64,000 bases of DNA from Sphingobacterium sp. R2 (GCF_040760075.1 NZ_CP142884.1:4030001-4094000), one strand, 5' to 3'. Counted from the first letter of the stretch, positions 35,982 to 45,439 are shown. The notes: generated by a model from the sequence alone, not told the origin. Program-made: numbers and translations.

Positions 35982-36258
35982 CTTTTTTTTTCCAAGCTGA
36001 TCGAATCACTTATTGTACTATCATTTAATCTTTCGTTTACATCGACTTCATAAAAGTTGTGTTATTTTATAGAACGATAGGAAATAAAATTAAAAGGGGT
36101 TAATGTATGTATTATGAAAACAATAAGCTATTTTGTCGGGGGGATTTTATTTAGAATCTTTTTGGGCCAATTCAGTTCATTTTATTCACCGTTAAGATTT
36201 TACAAAACTTAATGGTTTCAAAGAATGAGATAAAGGTCCAATAATCATATTATCATAC

Positions 36259-37614
36259 ATGCTTTTAACCAAAGACGCCTTTGGCGAAGATTTTATATGG
36301 GGAGTTTCCACAGCTGCCTACCAGATTGAAGGGGCTCACGACCTGCACGGTAAGGGACCTTCAATATGGGATGTATTCGTACAAAAAAGGAATCGCGTAT
36401 TCCAAAATCAACATGGCAATGAAGCCTGTGATTTTTACAATCGGTATGACCAGGATTTATATCTAATGAAGGGAATGCATATTCCCAATTACAGATTTTC
36501 TTTATCATGGAGCCGTATATTTCCAAATGGAATAGGCGAAGTAAATCAAAGAGGTCTGGATTTTTATGACCGCCTAATTGATCTATCTCTTGAACTTGGA
36601 ATTACTCCATGGATTACATTGTATCATTGGGATCTACCGCATGCATTAGAGAAAAAAGGTGGGTGGGTAAACCGTGAGGTGAAAGACTGGTTTGGAGAAT
36701 TCGTTTCCAAATGTGTGCAAACCTATGGTGATCGTGTCAAGAACTGGATGGTGCTCAATGAGCCTACTGTCTTCACTGCCGCGGGCTATTTCTTTGGTGT
36801 ACATGCTCCGGAAAGAAGAGGCTTGGGCAATTTTTTGGCTGCAGTCCATCATGCTGCTTTAGCACAGGCACATGGAGGGCGAATCATTAAATCAATACAA
36901 GCTGATAGCCATGTTGGCACCACATTCTCCTGTTCTCATGTAGAACCTTTTTCTTCAAGAGATAAGGACATCTTAGCGGCAAAAAAAGCAGATGTTTTGC
37001 TAAATCGTCTCTTTATAGAGCCGCTTTTAGGTATGGGCTATCCTACAGAAGAGATTAAAATCCTGAATAGAATCGAAAAGTATATTCAAGTGAATGATGA
37101 AAAAGATTTGAAGTTTAACATGGATTTCATAGGGGTACAAAATTATACACGGGAAGTTATACGATACGCAATGTTTGTTCCTTATCTTCGAGCGAAAATA
37201 GTATCTGCGAAAAAGCGTAGAGTTGAAATGACCGAAATGAATTGGGAGGTTTACCCAGCTTCCATCTACTATATGCTTAAAAAATTTAGTTCATATTCTA
37301 ATATGCCCCCTTTGATCGTCACTGAGAATGGAGCTGCGTTTGCCGATCAAGTAGAAAATGGTATCGTTCATGATCCAAAAAGAGTTAACTATTTACAAGA
37401 CGCTTTAAAGCAAGTTTATCGTGCAAAACAGGAAAATGTAAATATTAAAGGATATTTTGTATGGACCTTTCTTGACAATTTTGAATGGGCAGAGGGCTAT
37501 CGTCCAAGATTTGGACTGGTGTATGTTGATTTCAAAAATCAAATGCGTATTATAAAATCTTCCGGACAATGGTATGCAAATTTCTTAAATAACAACGCTA
37601 GTCATTCTGAGTAG
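36259..37614 (+). CDS. GH1 family beta-glucosidase
   Basis: A 451-residue retaining beta-glycosidase. The family N-terminal signature FIWGVSTAAYQIEGAHD is present, the acid/base Glu is in LNEP (near 168), and the nucleophile Glu is in VTENG (near 356). The substrate-binding FLDNFEWAEGYRPRFGLVYVD lies near the C-terminus. There is no signal peptide, so it acts in the cytoplasm on beta-glucosides such as cellobiose. Its 3' end overlaps the convergent membrane protein gene by 17 bp. Confidence 0.93.
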   Translation: MLLTKDAFGEDFIWGVSTAAYQIEGAHDLHGKGPSIWDVFVQKRNRVFQNQHGNEACDFYNRYDQDLYLMKGMHIPNYRFSLSWSRIFPNGIGEVNQRGLDFYDRLIDLSLELGITPWITLYHWDLPHALEKKGGWVNREVKDWFGEFVSKCVQTYGDRVKNWMVLNEPTVFTAAGYFFGVHAPERRGLGNFLAAVHHAALAQAHGGRIIKSIQADSHVGTTFSCSHVEPFSSRDKDILAAKKADVLLNRLFIEPLLGMGYPTEEIKILNRIEKYIQVNDEKDLKFNMDFIGVQNYTREVIRYAMFVPYLRAKIVSAKKRRVEMTEMNWEVYPASIYYMLKKFSSYSNMPPLIVTENGAAFADQVENGIVHDPKRVNYLQDALKQVYRAKQENVNIKGYFVWTFLDNFEWAEGYRPRFGLVYVDFKNQMRIIKSSGQWYANFLNNNASHSE

Positions 37615-38422
37615 TGTGATTAGACTGATTAATAATCTTTAATAAAACCACGGCAACAAGTATTGCTAAAAAAACGACCAAAATTGTGCTATAAAAATTC
37701 CTTCCGTTATAGGCAAAAAAATAGATTGCAAGTCCCGCGGAAATAGCGGGTATAGCAATAAACGTTAATTTAACCCAATCTATTCTTTCCTCCTCTCGGC
37801 GAACACTTTCCGGTTCAAGAGTATTGGTGAGATGCGGCATGCGCGCCTGGAAAAAATTTATGATGAGGTCTACATCCTCTGTGTTAAGTTCACGAGGACG
37901 AATGAGGCGCTCCCTTAAAGCAATCACTAAATTTTGTCGATCACGTTTTACAGAGATAATGTCAGCTATCTTAAACCACTTTCTATAGCCCATGGGATTC
38001 ATTGCGTACCCTTTGTAATCATTGTTTTCTGGCAATAGACACATAAACTCAGTAGAATTTAACGAAAATACAATATCGGTACGGTCACGTCCAATTCCCT
38101 TGAATGTAGAAATCGCAGGCTTAACCGCTGTAAAACAAGCAGTTTGGAGCAAAAATATCCCGAAAGACAGATTAAATATCCATGATAAAAAAAAGCTTAA
38201 ACTAATAAATCCAAAAATAAACCAGATTATATAGGACCAAATATCTACTTTGCGAATGATTATTAAAATCAAAATCGTAACTATCAAAGGCCCAATGCTT
38301 GCTTGCCAATCCCAAAATATACTCACAATCCCAAGGGTTGTGAATACTGTATAATTCAATAATAGAAAATAATCTGACTTCTTTAACAAATTAACTCGCT
38401 TAATCTCAATGATATTCTCCAA
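37598..38422 (-). CDS. Hypothetical multi-pass membrane protein
   Basis: A 274-residue protein with about five hydrophobic segments: three in the first 100 residues (YFLLLNYTVFTTLGIVSIF, then IGPLIVTILILIII and FIFGFISLSFFLSWIF), and two near the C-terminus (FIAIPAISAGLAIYFFAY, then ILVVFLAILVAVVLL). Between them lies a soluble region of about 110 residues with YRKWFKIADIISVKRDRQN, reminiscent of a PH-like domain. The end overlaps the end of the GH1 gene on the other strand. The family is not recognised. Confidence 0.6.
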   Translation of the reverse strand: MENIIEIKRVNLLKKSDYFLLLNYTVFTTLGIVSIFWDWQASIGPLIVTILILIIIRKVDIWSYIIWFIFGFISLSFFLSWIFNLSFGIFLLQTACFTAVKPAISTFKGIGRDRTDIVFSLNSTEFMCLLPENNDYKGYAMNPMGYRKWFKIADIISVKRDRQNLVIALRERLIRPRELNTEDVDLIINFFQARMPHLTNTLEPESVRREEERIDWVKLTFIAIPAISAGLAIYFFAYNGRNFYSTILVVFLAILVAVVLLKIINQSNHTTQND

Positions 38423-38524
38423 TGTTGCCTATGATAAAATTAAAAAAATGTATACCTAATCAGTCTGATTACATAAATATAAATATCTTTAACAAAAAAA
38501 ATCGAAAAATTAAATGCGCATTTT

Positions 38525-39040
38525 ATGAAGACTTTTCAATTTAAATCACATAATATAAAAAAGGGTTTAATCTTCGGATCAGGTTATTTAGCAGTAGTAT
38601 TTGTTCTTCTTTATGTCTTTTTAGGTGGTATAAATGGGCTTGCTGATGCGGCAAATAATTTTGGTTCCGCGAAAGGTTTAGGCATATTGGTCGCGGTAGT
38701 TGTAATTGGACCATTGATTATCCTCTTACAATTCATCAATCCTAAGATCGATATACAGGTTGACAGTAAGAATTTATCCATTAAGAACTCGAAAAAAGAT
38801 TTCAAAACTATTCCACTAGCGGCAATTCATTCCATGGAAATCAACCAAACGCTGGTCAACCAGCTTCAGATATTTGATCAAAACAAACAACTACTCGCTA
38901 CAATACATCCTCAAACCGACACCATTGTGATTTTTTCAATTGCCAGTACGATAGCGCAAAAGGGTGAATTTGTAGCCACAAAAGGAAACAAGAAGATTTT
39001 CGGAAATGTTGTTCCAACGGTCTCCTATTTAAGGCAATAA
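38525..39040 (+). CDS. Hypothetical membrane protein with PH-like C-terminal part
   Basis: A 171-residue protein with two membrane segments (about 15-35 and 50-70) and a soluble tail of about 100 residues with strand pattern DIQVDSKNLSIKNSKKDF, then IPLAAIHSMEI, as seen in PH-like membrane proteins. I do not know the family. The next gene follows after 17 bp on the same strand, so the two are likely co-transcribed. Confidence 0.6.
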   Translation: MKTFQFKSHNIKKGLIFGSGYLAVVFVLLYVFLGGINGLADAANNFGSAKGLGILVAVVVIGPLIILLQFINPKIDIQVDSKNLSIKNSKKDFKTIPLAAIHSMEINQTLVNQLQIFDQNKQLLATIHPQTDTIVIFSIASTIAQKGEFVATKGNKKIFGNVVPTVSYLRQ

Positions 39041-39057
39041 ACCAGACACCTAGTATC

Positions 39058-39456
39058 GTGTTGAAAAAAATTACAAATATTCAGTACCTTTTCCTAGCCA
39101 TAGCCACTATCATTCTCGGTCTGTTGTCCCGAAAAATAGGGGCAATACCACCGATCTGCGGTGATGTACTCTATGCTGTGATGGTTTACTGGCTATCACG
39201 CTTTATATTAATTAAAAATTCATTTCTCTTTTCCAGCATCATCACTGTTGTATGCTGTTTTACGATCGAATTTTTACAACTCATACAATCTCCGTTCTTT
39301 TTATGGATCAGAACCAATATGCTGTTACGTCTTGTATTTGGCCAGGGATTCGTATGGTCAGATCTAATCGCTTATTGTTTGGGGGCTATCGCAGCTACGT
39401 CTCTCGATTTCGGTTGGCATCTCAAGTTAAAATCGGTTCTTACTGAACGTGACTAA
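39058..39456 (+). CDS. DUF2809 family membrane protein
   Basis: A 132-residue protein with about four hydrophobic helices. The family pattern is visible: LGLLSRKIGAIPPICGDVLYA, then FTIEFLQLIQSPFFLWIR and WSDLIAYCLGAIAA. The function of DUF2809 is unknown. Start codons GTG 39058 or TTG 39061 are the only choices at the family N-terminus; no clear ribosome-binding site is visible. The VOC-family remnant converges on its end. Confidence 0.75.
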   Translation: MLKKITNIQYLFLAIATIILGLLSRKIGAIPPICGDVLYAVMVYWLSRFILIKNSFLFSSIITVVCCFTIEFLQLIQSPFFLWIRTNMLLRLVFGQGFVWSDLIAYCLGAIAATSLDFGWHLKLKSVLTERD

Positions 39457-39462
39457 AATAAC

Positions 39463-39659
39463 TTATTTTATAGTTGTTACTCCCATATCAATTCCCATAT
39501 TTTCGTAAACCATATCATTCGGTTGCCAAAGCTCTATTTTGTTTCCTTCAATATCCATGATATGAACAAATTTACCATAGTCAAGTGCTTAGCGGTATTG
39601 AAAGCATAGCCCATTTCAAATGCCAGCAAGATACTTCCAACAAATACAACTCTTTTCAT
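39463..39659 (-). pseudogene. VOC/glyoxalase family remnant
   Basis: On the minus strand, 39582-39466 reads DYGKFVHIMDIEGNKIELWQ, then PNDMVYENMGIDMG..., which is the C-terminal strand pattern of a glyoxalase/VOC protein. It has no start codon and no N-terminal half. Upstream, from ATG 39659, a different frame begins with a signal-like MKRVVFVGSILLAFEMG, enters the VOC DNA out of frame and stops. The region thus looks like a deletion or frameshift scar joining two gene pieces. It fills the gap between the DUF2809 gene and the aldolase gene. Confidence 0.6.
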
Positions 39660-39878
39660 AATTCCATATAGATAAAAATTTGATTAGCAACCACTAGCCA
39701 ATTTAGTCATTCATTTTTACAATGCCGTTTTAGTGGTAGAAAAAGAAATCTTTTTCAATGTCAAGATTATTGAAAAACGGCTATGTATTTATACTTTTGA
39801 TTCGGCCAAGATTCATTGCTAATATTAGTAAAAATTGGAACAAAAGAGTTAAGAGCAGGTCAACTAAAAAATAAATTT

Positions 39879-40907
39879 ATGTATAGTTTTAAAAACGATT
39901 ATTCAGAAGGGGCGCATCCCCGCATTTTAGATAAACTTATTGAAACAAATCTCATACAGCAATCTGGGTATGGAGATGATGAATATGCTAAAGAGACAAA
40001 ATCCATTTTAAGGAGAAAGATAGCTAATGAACTAGCCTGCGTCTATTTTCTATCTGGGGGGACACAGACCAATCTATTGGTACTATCGTTTCTCTTACGC
40101 GTTCATGAAGCCGTGATTAGTGCAAAGACTGGACATATATCTGCCAATGAAACTGGTGCTATTGAAGCAACCGGGCATAAAGTTATTACCGTAGAAACTA
40201 TAAGTGGAAAATTAACTCCTGAAGATATCATAAAAACATTGAAAGAACATGCTTTAGCGCCACACGTGGTAAAACCACGAATAGTTTATATTTCAAATTC
40301 TACAGAAATTGGGACAATTTATACCTTGGTAGAACTACAGGCGTTATTCGGATGTTGTCAGCAACATCACTTGCTACTCTATCTGGATGGTGCCCGTTTA
40401 GGACATGCATTGACAGCGGCCAACAATGATTTAGCGCTATCAGATCTTGGAAAATATTGTGATGTATTTTATATTGGAGGTACAAAAAACGGTGCGCTTT
40501 TAGGTGAGGCTATCATTTTCAATAAGCCCGAATTGGCGATGGATTTCGATTATGCGATCAAACAAAAAGGTGCCTTACTAGCCAAAGGTCGCGTCTTATC
40601 CGTACAGTTTCTCGAATTGTTTAAAGATGATCTGTACTTTCAACTGGCGCAAAAAGCAAATTCATATGCGATGCAAATCTCTAAAGCAATTAAAGAAAAG
40701 GGCTACTCCTTTTTAACAGATTCCACCACAAACCAGCTATTCCCTATTTTACCAAAGTCTCTCATTCAGGCATTGAGTCAAAAATATCAGTTTTACATTT
40801 GGAAAGAAATAGATCATGATAATGCTGCTATTCGCCTAATTACTTCTTGGGCTACCGAAGAGGAACAGGTTTTGAACTTTATTGCTGACCTATCGGATTT
40901 AAGATAG
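39879..40907 (+). CDS. Low-specificity threonine aldolase-like PLP enzyme
   Basis: A 342-residue beta-eliminating-lyase-family enzyme of PLP fold type I. Landmarks are FKNDYSEGAHPRILDKL, the SGGTQTNLLVLSFLLRVHEA cofactor loop, the Asp in YLDGARLGHAL, and the PLP-binding Lys in IGGTKNGALLGEA. Such enzymes cleave threonine or allo-threonine to glycine and acetaldehyde. ATG 39879 is chosen; an upstream start at 39816 adds 21 residues with no family match. It stands alone on the plus strand. Confidence 0.85.
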   Translation: MYSFKNDYSEGAHPRILDKLIETNLIQQSGYGDDEYAKETKSILRRKIANELACVYFLSGGTQTNLLVLSFLLRVHEAVISAKTGHISANETGAIEATGHKVITVETISGKLTPEDIIKTLKEHALAPHVVKPRIVYISNSTEIGTIYTLVELQALFGCCQQHHLLLYLDGARLGHALTAANNDLALSDLGKYCDVFYIGGTKNGALLGEAIIFNKPELAMDFDYAIKQKGALLAKGRVLSVQFLELFKDDLYFQLAQKANSYAMQISKAIKEKGYSFLTDSTTNQLFPILPKSLIQALSQKYQFYIWKEIDHDNAAIRLITSWATEEEQVLNFIADLSDLR

Positions 40908-40935
40908 TTTTGTTGCCAGCAACGTTCTACTTTCA

Positions 40936-40981
40936 TTTAACGAGTTTAATACGTAGATGCCTGCCTATAAAACTCGTTAAA
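40936..40981. repeat. Inverted repeat downstream of aldolase gene
   Basis: A 12-bp perfect stem, tttaacgagttt (40936-40947) with aaactcgttaaa (40970-40981), and a 22-nt loop. The T run is poor, so it may or may not terminate. Confidence 0.5.
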
Positions 40982-41114
40982 TAAAAGTGGAATCAACTAA
41001 ACTTTGGGCTCCAAAACTCGCCATACCGCAGTTGCAGCGATAGCACCGAAGAGTGTTGCAATGATTAACAACCATATCGAAAACAATTGGAATTAAGTTA
41101 AGTATTTCACAAGA

Positions 41115-43331
41115 TCAATATAGCCAAATTTCATCACACGCCATCAGTGGATGCTTTGTGGGATGATTTCGCCATAGCGGTAATTTTCTATACGGGACAG
41201 CATAAATATGAATAGCAGTAACCTTACTATTTATTAATGTTTGATATCGAACTTTATCCACCTTATAATCTTCTTTCATGGATGCATGCTTCTGAACGGA
41301 TACTTCTTGAAAATCTTTACCATTTATAGCGAGCGAAATATGTAATTCCTTTGGTGGAAATATCCAATGCCGGGCATCTTTCAGAAAATTGAGTTCGATT
41401 GTATCTATTTGTGTTGGTTGTTTAAAGTCGAAAGTAATATCCATTGGCTTACCATTCCACAATAGCCAATTGTAACTATAATCCAAATAGCCCGGAACGC
41501 TATCCGTTAGTGTCTTTAACCCATTTGCTGGGAATGATGGGTCAAATGGATTTTTCGATGTGATACTTGCTTCTGAAGCTTTATTTATTCTAACTCCGGC
41601 ATTGAAAATGTCACTCCATTCTTTTGCATAACTGTCCGGCGATGCTCCAGCTTCGGCGAGTTCTGTTACCCCTAGCCTTTTGGCATCTTCAACAAATTGA
41701 GCGACCCTGCGCGTTACATCTGGTTTCGCTACCCACCGATTACCATCCCGCACAAATATACCGCGATCATGGAAGCCATAAAATCTTGCTTGCTGTAAAT
41801 AGGTGTAATCCAGCCCTAATTGGATACGTTTAACGCGTGATGCCAATAAGAGGTTATCCTTAGTGGCAGTTTCTGCCTTTTCTAATAACATCCTATATTG
41901 ATCCATTGCTTCTGGGCTTAAAAAATCAATTCTATTTTCAATTGGATTTCCATAAATCGACAAAGCAGAGGACGGCCCCGGCAAACGACCTCTTCGCTGT
42001 TTAAGGTATGCTTTCACAAAAGGTCCGGCTTTACCGTAATAGCCCTCGATAAATTCATTCATTAATTGATCTTCTGACCGAACGTCCGTATCCCAGGCAA
42101 GATTGGCCAAAACATAGGCATTTAGCTCCGCCATATCACTATAAGTCGCACCACCACCCTGTAAAAAAATGCCTTCTACGCCTTGTGTTTTCAAATAATG
42201 TAGACTTTTCTGCATTGTCCCTTGAATTGGAAAAGGTGTAAGATAATTGGTAAACTGGGTCAAATAATCCCATACAAAGACATGCTTAGCTTTGGATTTC
42301 CAAGCGCTTAATTGCCTTCTGAAAGTTGCTGCCGAGGCTTCAACAGTGATATCATTTTTCCGGAAAGCATCAATATTACTTAGTATAACCGACACGTTAT
42401 CTGCAACTCTTAAATGTGCAGGTGCATTAGCCGTTTCAAGATAAGCCAATGTCGTGAATTTTTTATCTGGAAAGATTGCGGCTACCCGGTTCACAAAGTG
42501 TATTAATGAGCCTTGCGGTCCCCCTTCTCGCATATTTATAGCCTGACAACGATCGCACGCACAGCTTCCCCTGTCATCATTAGCCGCAATAGACCAATAA
42601 ATAGCGTTCGGATTTTCAAGCATCCTGCGCTTAAAGTAAACAACGGTATGTGTAAAGACATCTTCATTAGAGAGGCAAAGCTGAGCCGGCTGGCGCTTCC
42701 CATCAAATAGCGAATAATACTCGGGGTGACTTTTAAAATAAATCGATGGTGGCAGTATTTTACTGGCAGTGTGTCCCCAATCCCCCCACTTGTCTTCCAG
42801 ATAATGGAGACCATACCAATCCATGTATTCCTGATCCAGTTCTACTGGGAAATAGACCTCTCTATACTGAAAACTTGGTTTTGAAAGAATTTTTAGATCT
42901 GCAGCTACATATAAACTAGTAGACTTAGGAATATAGGTGTTTTCATTACCTACATACCATTTTCTTCCGCCAATGATATCCCTTACATAACGGTATGCCG
43001 CAAATAACACTCCTCTACCACTTCCCTTAATCCAAATAGTCTTTCCCACAACATCAATAGAATAACTATCCTCGGGAAAGGACTCCGTTATGGGTAGGCT
43101 TTCCAAAATAATAGCATCCGAAACATCAACTTTAGCTTGTATAGCATAGTCTGCGCCCGTACTTTCTTTTGTGAAAGATTTGAGAACACCCGCGGCTTGC
43201 ATTGAAACAGGATTGTCTATATCCGCTTGAATGATATAATCTGTTTTCCCATATTCAACTAATGTGATTCGATCTTGTGCTTGCACTATCGTTACCAATG
43301 AAAATAGACCTAAAATACACTTCCACATCAT
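41115..43331 (-). CDS. DUF4838 domain secreted glycan-active protein
   Basis: A protein of about 738 residues with a signal peptide (MMWKCILGLFSLVTIVQAQ), an N-terminal alpha-glucuronidase-like domain (about 20-130), a central DUF4838 barrel-like domain (about 150-560, with LCLSNEDVFTHTVVYFKRRM and SCACDRCQAINMREGGPQGS) and a C-terminal jelly-roll carbohydrate-binding-like domain (about 600-738). Two ATGs (43331, 43328) give the signal peptide; a GTG at 43370 would extend it. Relatives occur in polysaccharide loci of Bacteroidota. It lies downstream of a CheY-like gene in the same direction. Confidence 0.78.
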   Translation of the reverse strand: MMWKCILGLFSLVTIVQAQDRITLVEYGKTDYIIQADIDNPVSMQAAGVLKSFTKESTGADYAIQAKVDVSDAIILESLPITESFPEDSYSIDVVGKTIWIKGSGRGVLFAAYRYVRDIIGGRKWYVGNENTYIPKSTSLYVAADLKILSKPSFQYREVYFPVELDQEYMDWYGLHYLEDKWGDWGHTASKILPPSIYFKSHPEYYSLFDGKRQPAQLCLSNEDVFTHTVVYFKRRMLENPNAIYWSIAANDDRGSCACDRCQAINMREGGPQGSLIHFVNRVAAIFPDKKFTTLAYLETANAPAHLRVADNVSVILSNIDAFRKNDITVEASAATFRRQLSAWKSKAKHVFVWDYLTQFTNYLTPFPIQGTMQKSLHYLKTQGVEGIFLQGGGATYSDMAELNAYVLANLAWDTDVRSEDQLMNEFIEGYYGKAGPFVKAYLKQRRGRLPGPSSALSIYGNPIENRIDFLSPEAMDQYRMLLEKAETATKDNLLLASRVKRIQLGLDYTYLQQARFYGFHDRGIFVRDGNRWVAKPDVTRRVAQFVEDAKRLGVTELAEAGASPDSYAKEWSDIFNAGVRINKASEASITSKNPFDPSFPANGLKTLTDSVPGYLDYSYNWLLWNGKPMDITFDFKQPTQIDTIELNFLKDARHWIFPPKELHISLAINGKDFQEVSVQKHASMKEDYKVDKVRYQTLINSKVTAIHIYAVPYRKLPLWRNHPTKHPLMACDEIWLY

Positions 43332-43383
43332 ATTGAAATTTATTATACGGATAGATGCGAGCAAAATCACTCACAACCCTTGA

Positions 43384-43764
43384 TTAAGCATGACCTATCC
43401 TTAACCGTACACGTGATATCAGCTCGTGCGGAGAAATAGGCTTTTTAATATAATCATTGGCGCCTACCTTAAATCCTTCTGAAATACTATTATCGTCACG
43501 GAAACTCGAAATAATGATGACTGGTACCTGATTATTCGTATTGCTTTTCCGAATGCGTTCGATTATTTCGAAACCGTTCGCGAAAGGTAATGATAAGTCT
43601 GTTATGACTAAATCAAGGCTATCGTCGAAAACCATCGAGAGCGCATCTTTCCCAGAATTTGCAAGTAATAGATCATAGCCCTCCCTTAAAAGAACAAACT
43701 GCATCGTGCTCAATAAAATCTCATTATCTTCAATAACAAGAATTCTCTTCTTTTCGTTCTTCAT
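43384..43764 (-). CDS. Single-domain CheY-like response regulator
   Basis: A 126-residue receiver domain without an output domain. Acidic pocket residues are in VIEDNE, the phospho-acceptor Asp in LVITDLSLP, and the conserved Lys in YIKKPISPHEL. It precedes the DUF4838 gene on the same strand; no histidine kinase is nearby. It may act in a phosphorelay or by protein contact. Confidence 0.85.
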   Translation of the reverse strand: MKNEKKRILVIEDNEILLSTMQFVLLREGYDLLLANSGKDALSMVFDDSLDLVITDLSLPFANGFEIIERIRKSNTNNQVPVIIISSFRDDNSISEGFKVGANDYIKKPISPHELISRVRLRIGHA

Positions 43765-44064
43765 AGGGTTTTAATTTTAGTGCTTCATAGTCCTACAAAG
43801 TTTAGAAAAAAAAACAGAAGTCGTTGTAGACACACAACTACAAGACCGCAAAAAATTATCTAGCATTAATTTCAATTCATAGCATGCTTTAGCGTGTTGG
43901 TTTCTTGTATTCACCACTATATCGTTCAACTTATTATTTAATAGTCTTAAGGCTCTACTGCGATAGTTTATAATGTGAATGGACGAAATAAAACCGCTTG
44001 TGTATATCCCAATTAATAATTTATACTGTATATTTATATTATACTAATACGTAGAAAACAATTT
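43765..44064. other. 300-bp intergenic region before ldhA
   Basis: It holds start regions for the CheY-like gene and ldhA. A stop-bounded frame of 88 codons runs on the minus strand (44043-43777), ending 12 bp before the CheY-like gene; it has no ATG before codon 60 and only a TTG in the middle. Whether it is coding is doubtful. Confidence 0.35.
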
Positions 44065-45057
44065 ATGAAAATCGCCTTCTTTTCCACAAAACCATATGAC
44101 AAGTTATTCTTTGAAAAAGAAAATAGTACTTATGGTTTTCAGTTTAATTTTTATGAGACGCACCTAGGGCCACACATTGTGAATGCTATTGAAGACGAGA
44201 AGGTAATCTGTGCATTTGTCAACGATAAACTAAACCGACAAGTTATCGAAGTACTTGCTGAAAAACGTGTTGAGTTGATAGCCTTGCGCTGTGCGGGATT
44301 TAATAATGTTGATTTAGAAGCGGCACGGGAGTTTGGAATAAAAGTGTGTCGAGTTCCAGCTTATTCTCCCGAAGCAGTTGCTGAACATACAATGGCCATG
44401 TTATTGACATTAAATCGTAAAACGCATAAAGCTTATAATCGGGTTAGGGAACAAAATTTCGCATTGCATGGACTTTTGGGGTTCAATCTTTATCAGAAAA
44501 AGATTGGAGTAATTGGCACTGGAAAAATTGGAAAGGCTTTTATCAAAATAGCCTTAGGGTTTGGCGCGAATGTCATTGCCTATGATTTATATCCAGATCC
44601 TGAGCTTGTAGCAAAAGGCGTCGATTATAAATCGTTGGATGAAGTCTTTAAGGAGTCAGACATCATTTCGCTACATTGTCCGCTCACTCCTGAAAACCAC
44701 TATTTGATTAATAAGGAATCATTGGATAAGATGAAGAATGGGGTTACAATCATTAATACAAGTAGAGGTAACTTAATTAATACCAATGACGTTATCAAAG
44801 CGCTTAAAGAGCGCAAAATCGGATTACTGGGTATTGATGTGTATGAACAAGAGGAAAAATTGTTTTTTAAAGATTTATCAACGACAATTATTGAAGATGA
44901 GACCATACAACTATTAATGAGTTATCCTAATGTTTTGGTAACCGCACATCAGGCTTTCTTCACCACTGAAGCGTTAACAGAAATTTCTCAAAGAACACTG
45001 CGGAGTATTTCCGACTTATTATCTAAAGGAATCACTGATGAAGACGTCTTGCTATAA
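44065..45057 (+). CDS. ldhA: D-lactate dehydrogenase (2-hydroxyacid dehydrogenase family)
   Basis: A 330-residue NAD-dependent dehydrogenase that reduces pyruvate to D-lactate. It shows the nucleotide-binding GVIGTGKIGKAF, catalytic Arg in NTSRGNLI, Glu in GIDVYEQEEKLFF and the His in TAHQAFFT, all as in D-LDH. The Rossmann domain is about 100-300, flanked by the split substrate domain. It is monocistronic. Fermentative NADH reoxidation under low oxygen is the likely role. Confidence 0.92.
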   Translation: MKIAFFSTKPYDKLFFEKENSTYGFQFNFYETHLGPHIVNAIEDEKVICAFVNDKLNRQVIEVLAEKRVELIALRCAGFNNVDLEAAREFGIKVCRVPAYSPEAVAEHTMAMLLTLNRKTHKAYNRVREQNFALHGLLGFNLYQKKIGVIGTGKIGKAFIKIALGFGANVIAYDLYPDPELVAKGVDYKSLDEVFKESDIISLHCPLTPENHYLINKESLDKMKNGVTIINTSRGNLINTNDVIKALKERKIGLLGIDVYEQEEKLFFKDLSTTIIEDETIQLLMSYPNVLVTAHQAFFTTEALTEISQRTLRSISDLLSKGITDEDVLL

Positions 45058-45148
45058 ACAAGACGTCGTAAGCATTATAAATCATCCCCGTATATACGTG
45101 CTCAAAAGAACAGTTGGAATTGATTCGATTATTATATTCGTTTTCTAT

Positions 45149-45439
45149 CTATCCCCTTTCGCTCTGGTAACTTGCCCACCACTCATCAAGTCTTTCGATG
45201 ACCGGCAATAAAGTTTTTCCCAACTCGCTGAGTTTGTATTCTACCCGTGGCGGAGATTCGGCATAAATCTGTCTACATAAAATTCCGTCACGTTCGAGCT
45301 CACGCAACTGGACAGTCAATGTCGTTTGCGCCAAATCTTCCATTTCACGCCTAAGCTCACCAAATCTTTTGGGACATTGTTTCGCTATAGCTTTAATGAG
45401 CAGTACCTTCCATTCAACTGCTGTATTTCTTTTCGTCAT
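45149..45439 (-). CDS. HxlR family transcriptional regulator (short N-terminus)
   Basis: A 96-residue winged-helix protein with WKVLLIKAIAKQCPKRFGEL, then LTVQLRELERDGILCRQIYA and a C-terminal YKLSELGKTLLPVIERLDEW, typical of HxlR. The family's usual N-terminal CPV segment and Gly-Gly-Lys-Trp approach are missing; it begins MTKRNTAVEWKV. It is divergent from a broken MFS exporter gene, its probable former target. A GTG/TTG extension to 45475 does not restore the missing part. Confidence 0.8.
   Translation of the reverse strand: MTKRNTAVEWKVLLIKAIAKQCPKRFGELRREMEDLAQTTLTVQLRELERDGILCRQIYAESPPRVEYKLSELGKTLLPVIERLDEWWASYQSERG

Noticed and set aside
36114..36212. 32-codon ORF before the GH1 gene (MKTISYFVGG...)
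   Set aside because: Short, with weak ribosome-binding context and no recognisable feature; not enough to call a gene.
40936..40981. Mobile-element inverted repeats
   Set aside because: The 12-bp arms are only 22 bp apart and do not flank any gene; a stem-loop is the simpler reading.
40997..41092. Minus-strand frame with a hydrophobic stretch (IWLLIIATLFGAIAATAVW)
   Set aside because: Only about 31 codons after a stop, no ATG; it could be a scrap of a membrane-protein gene but cannot be supported.
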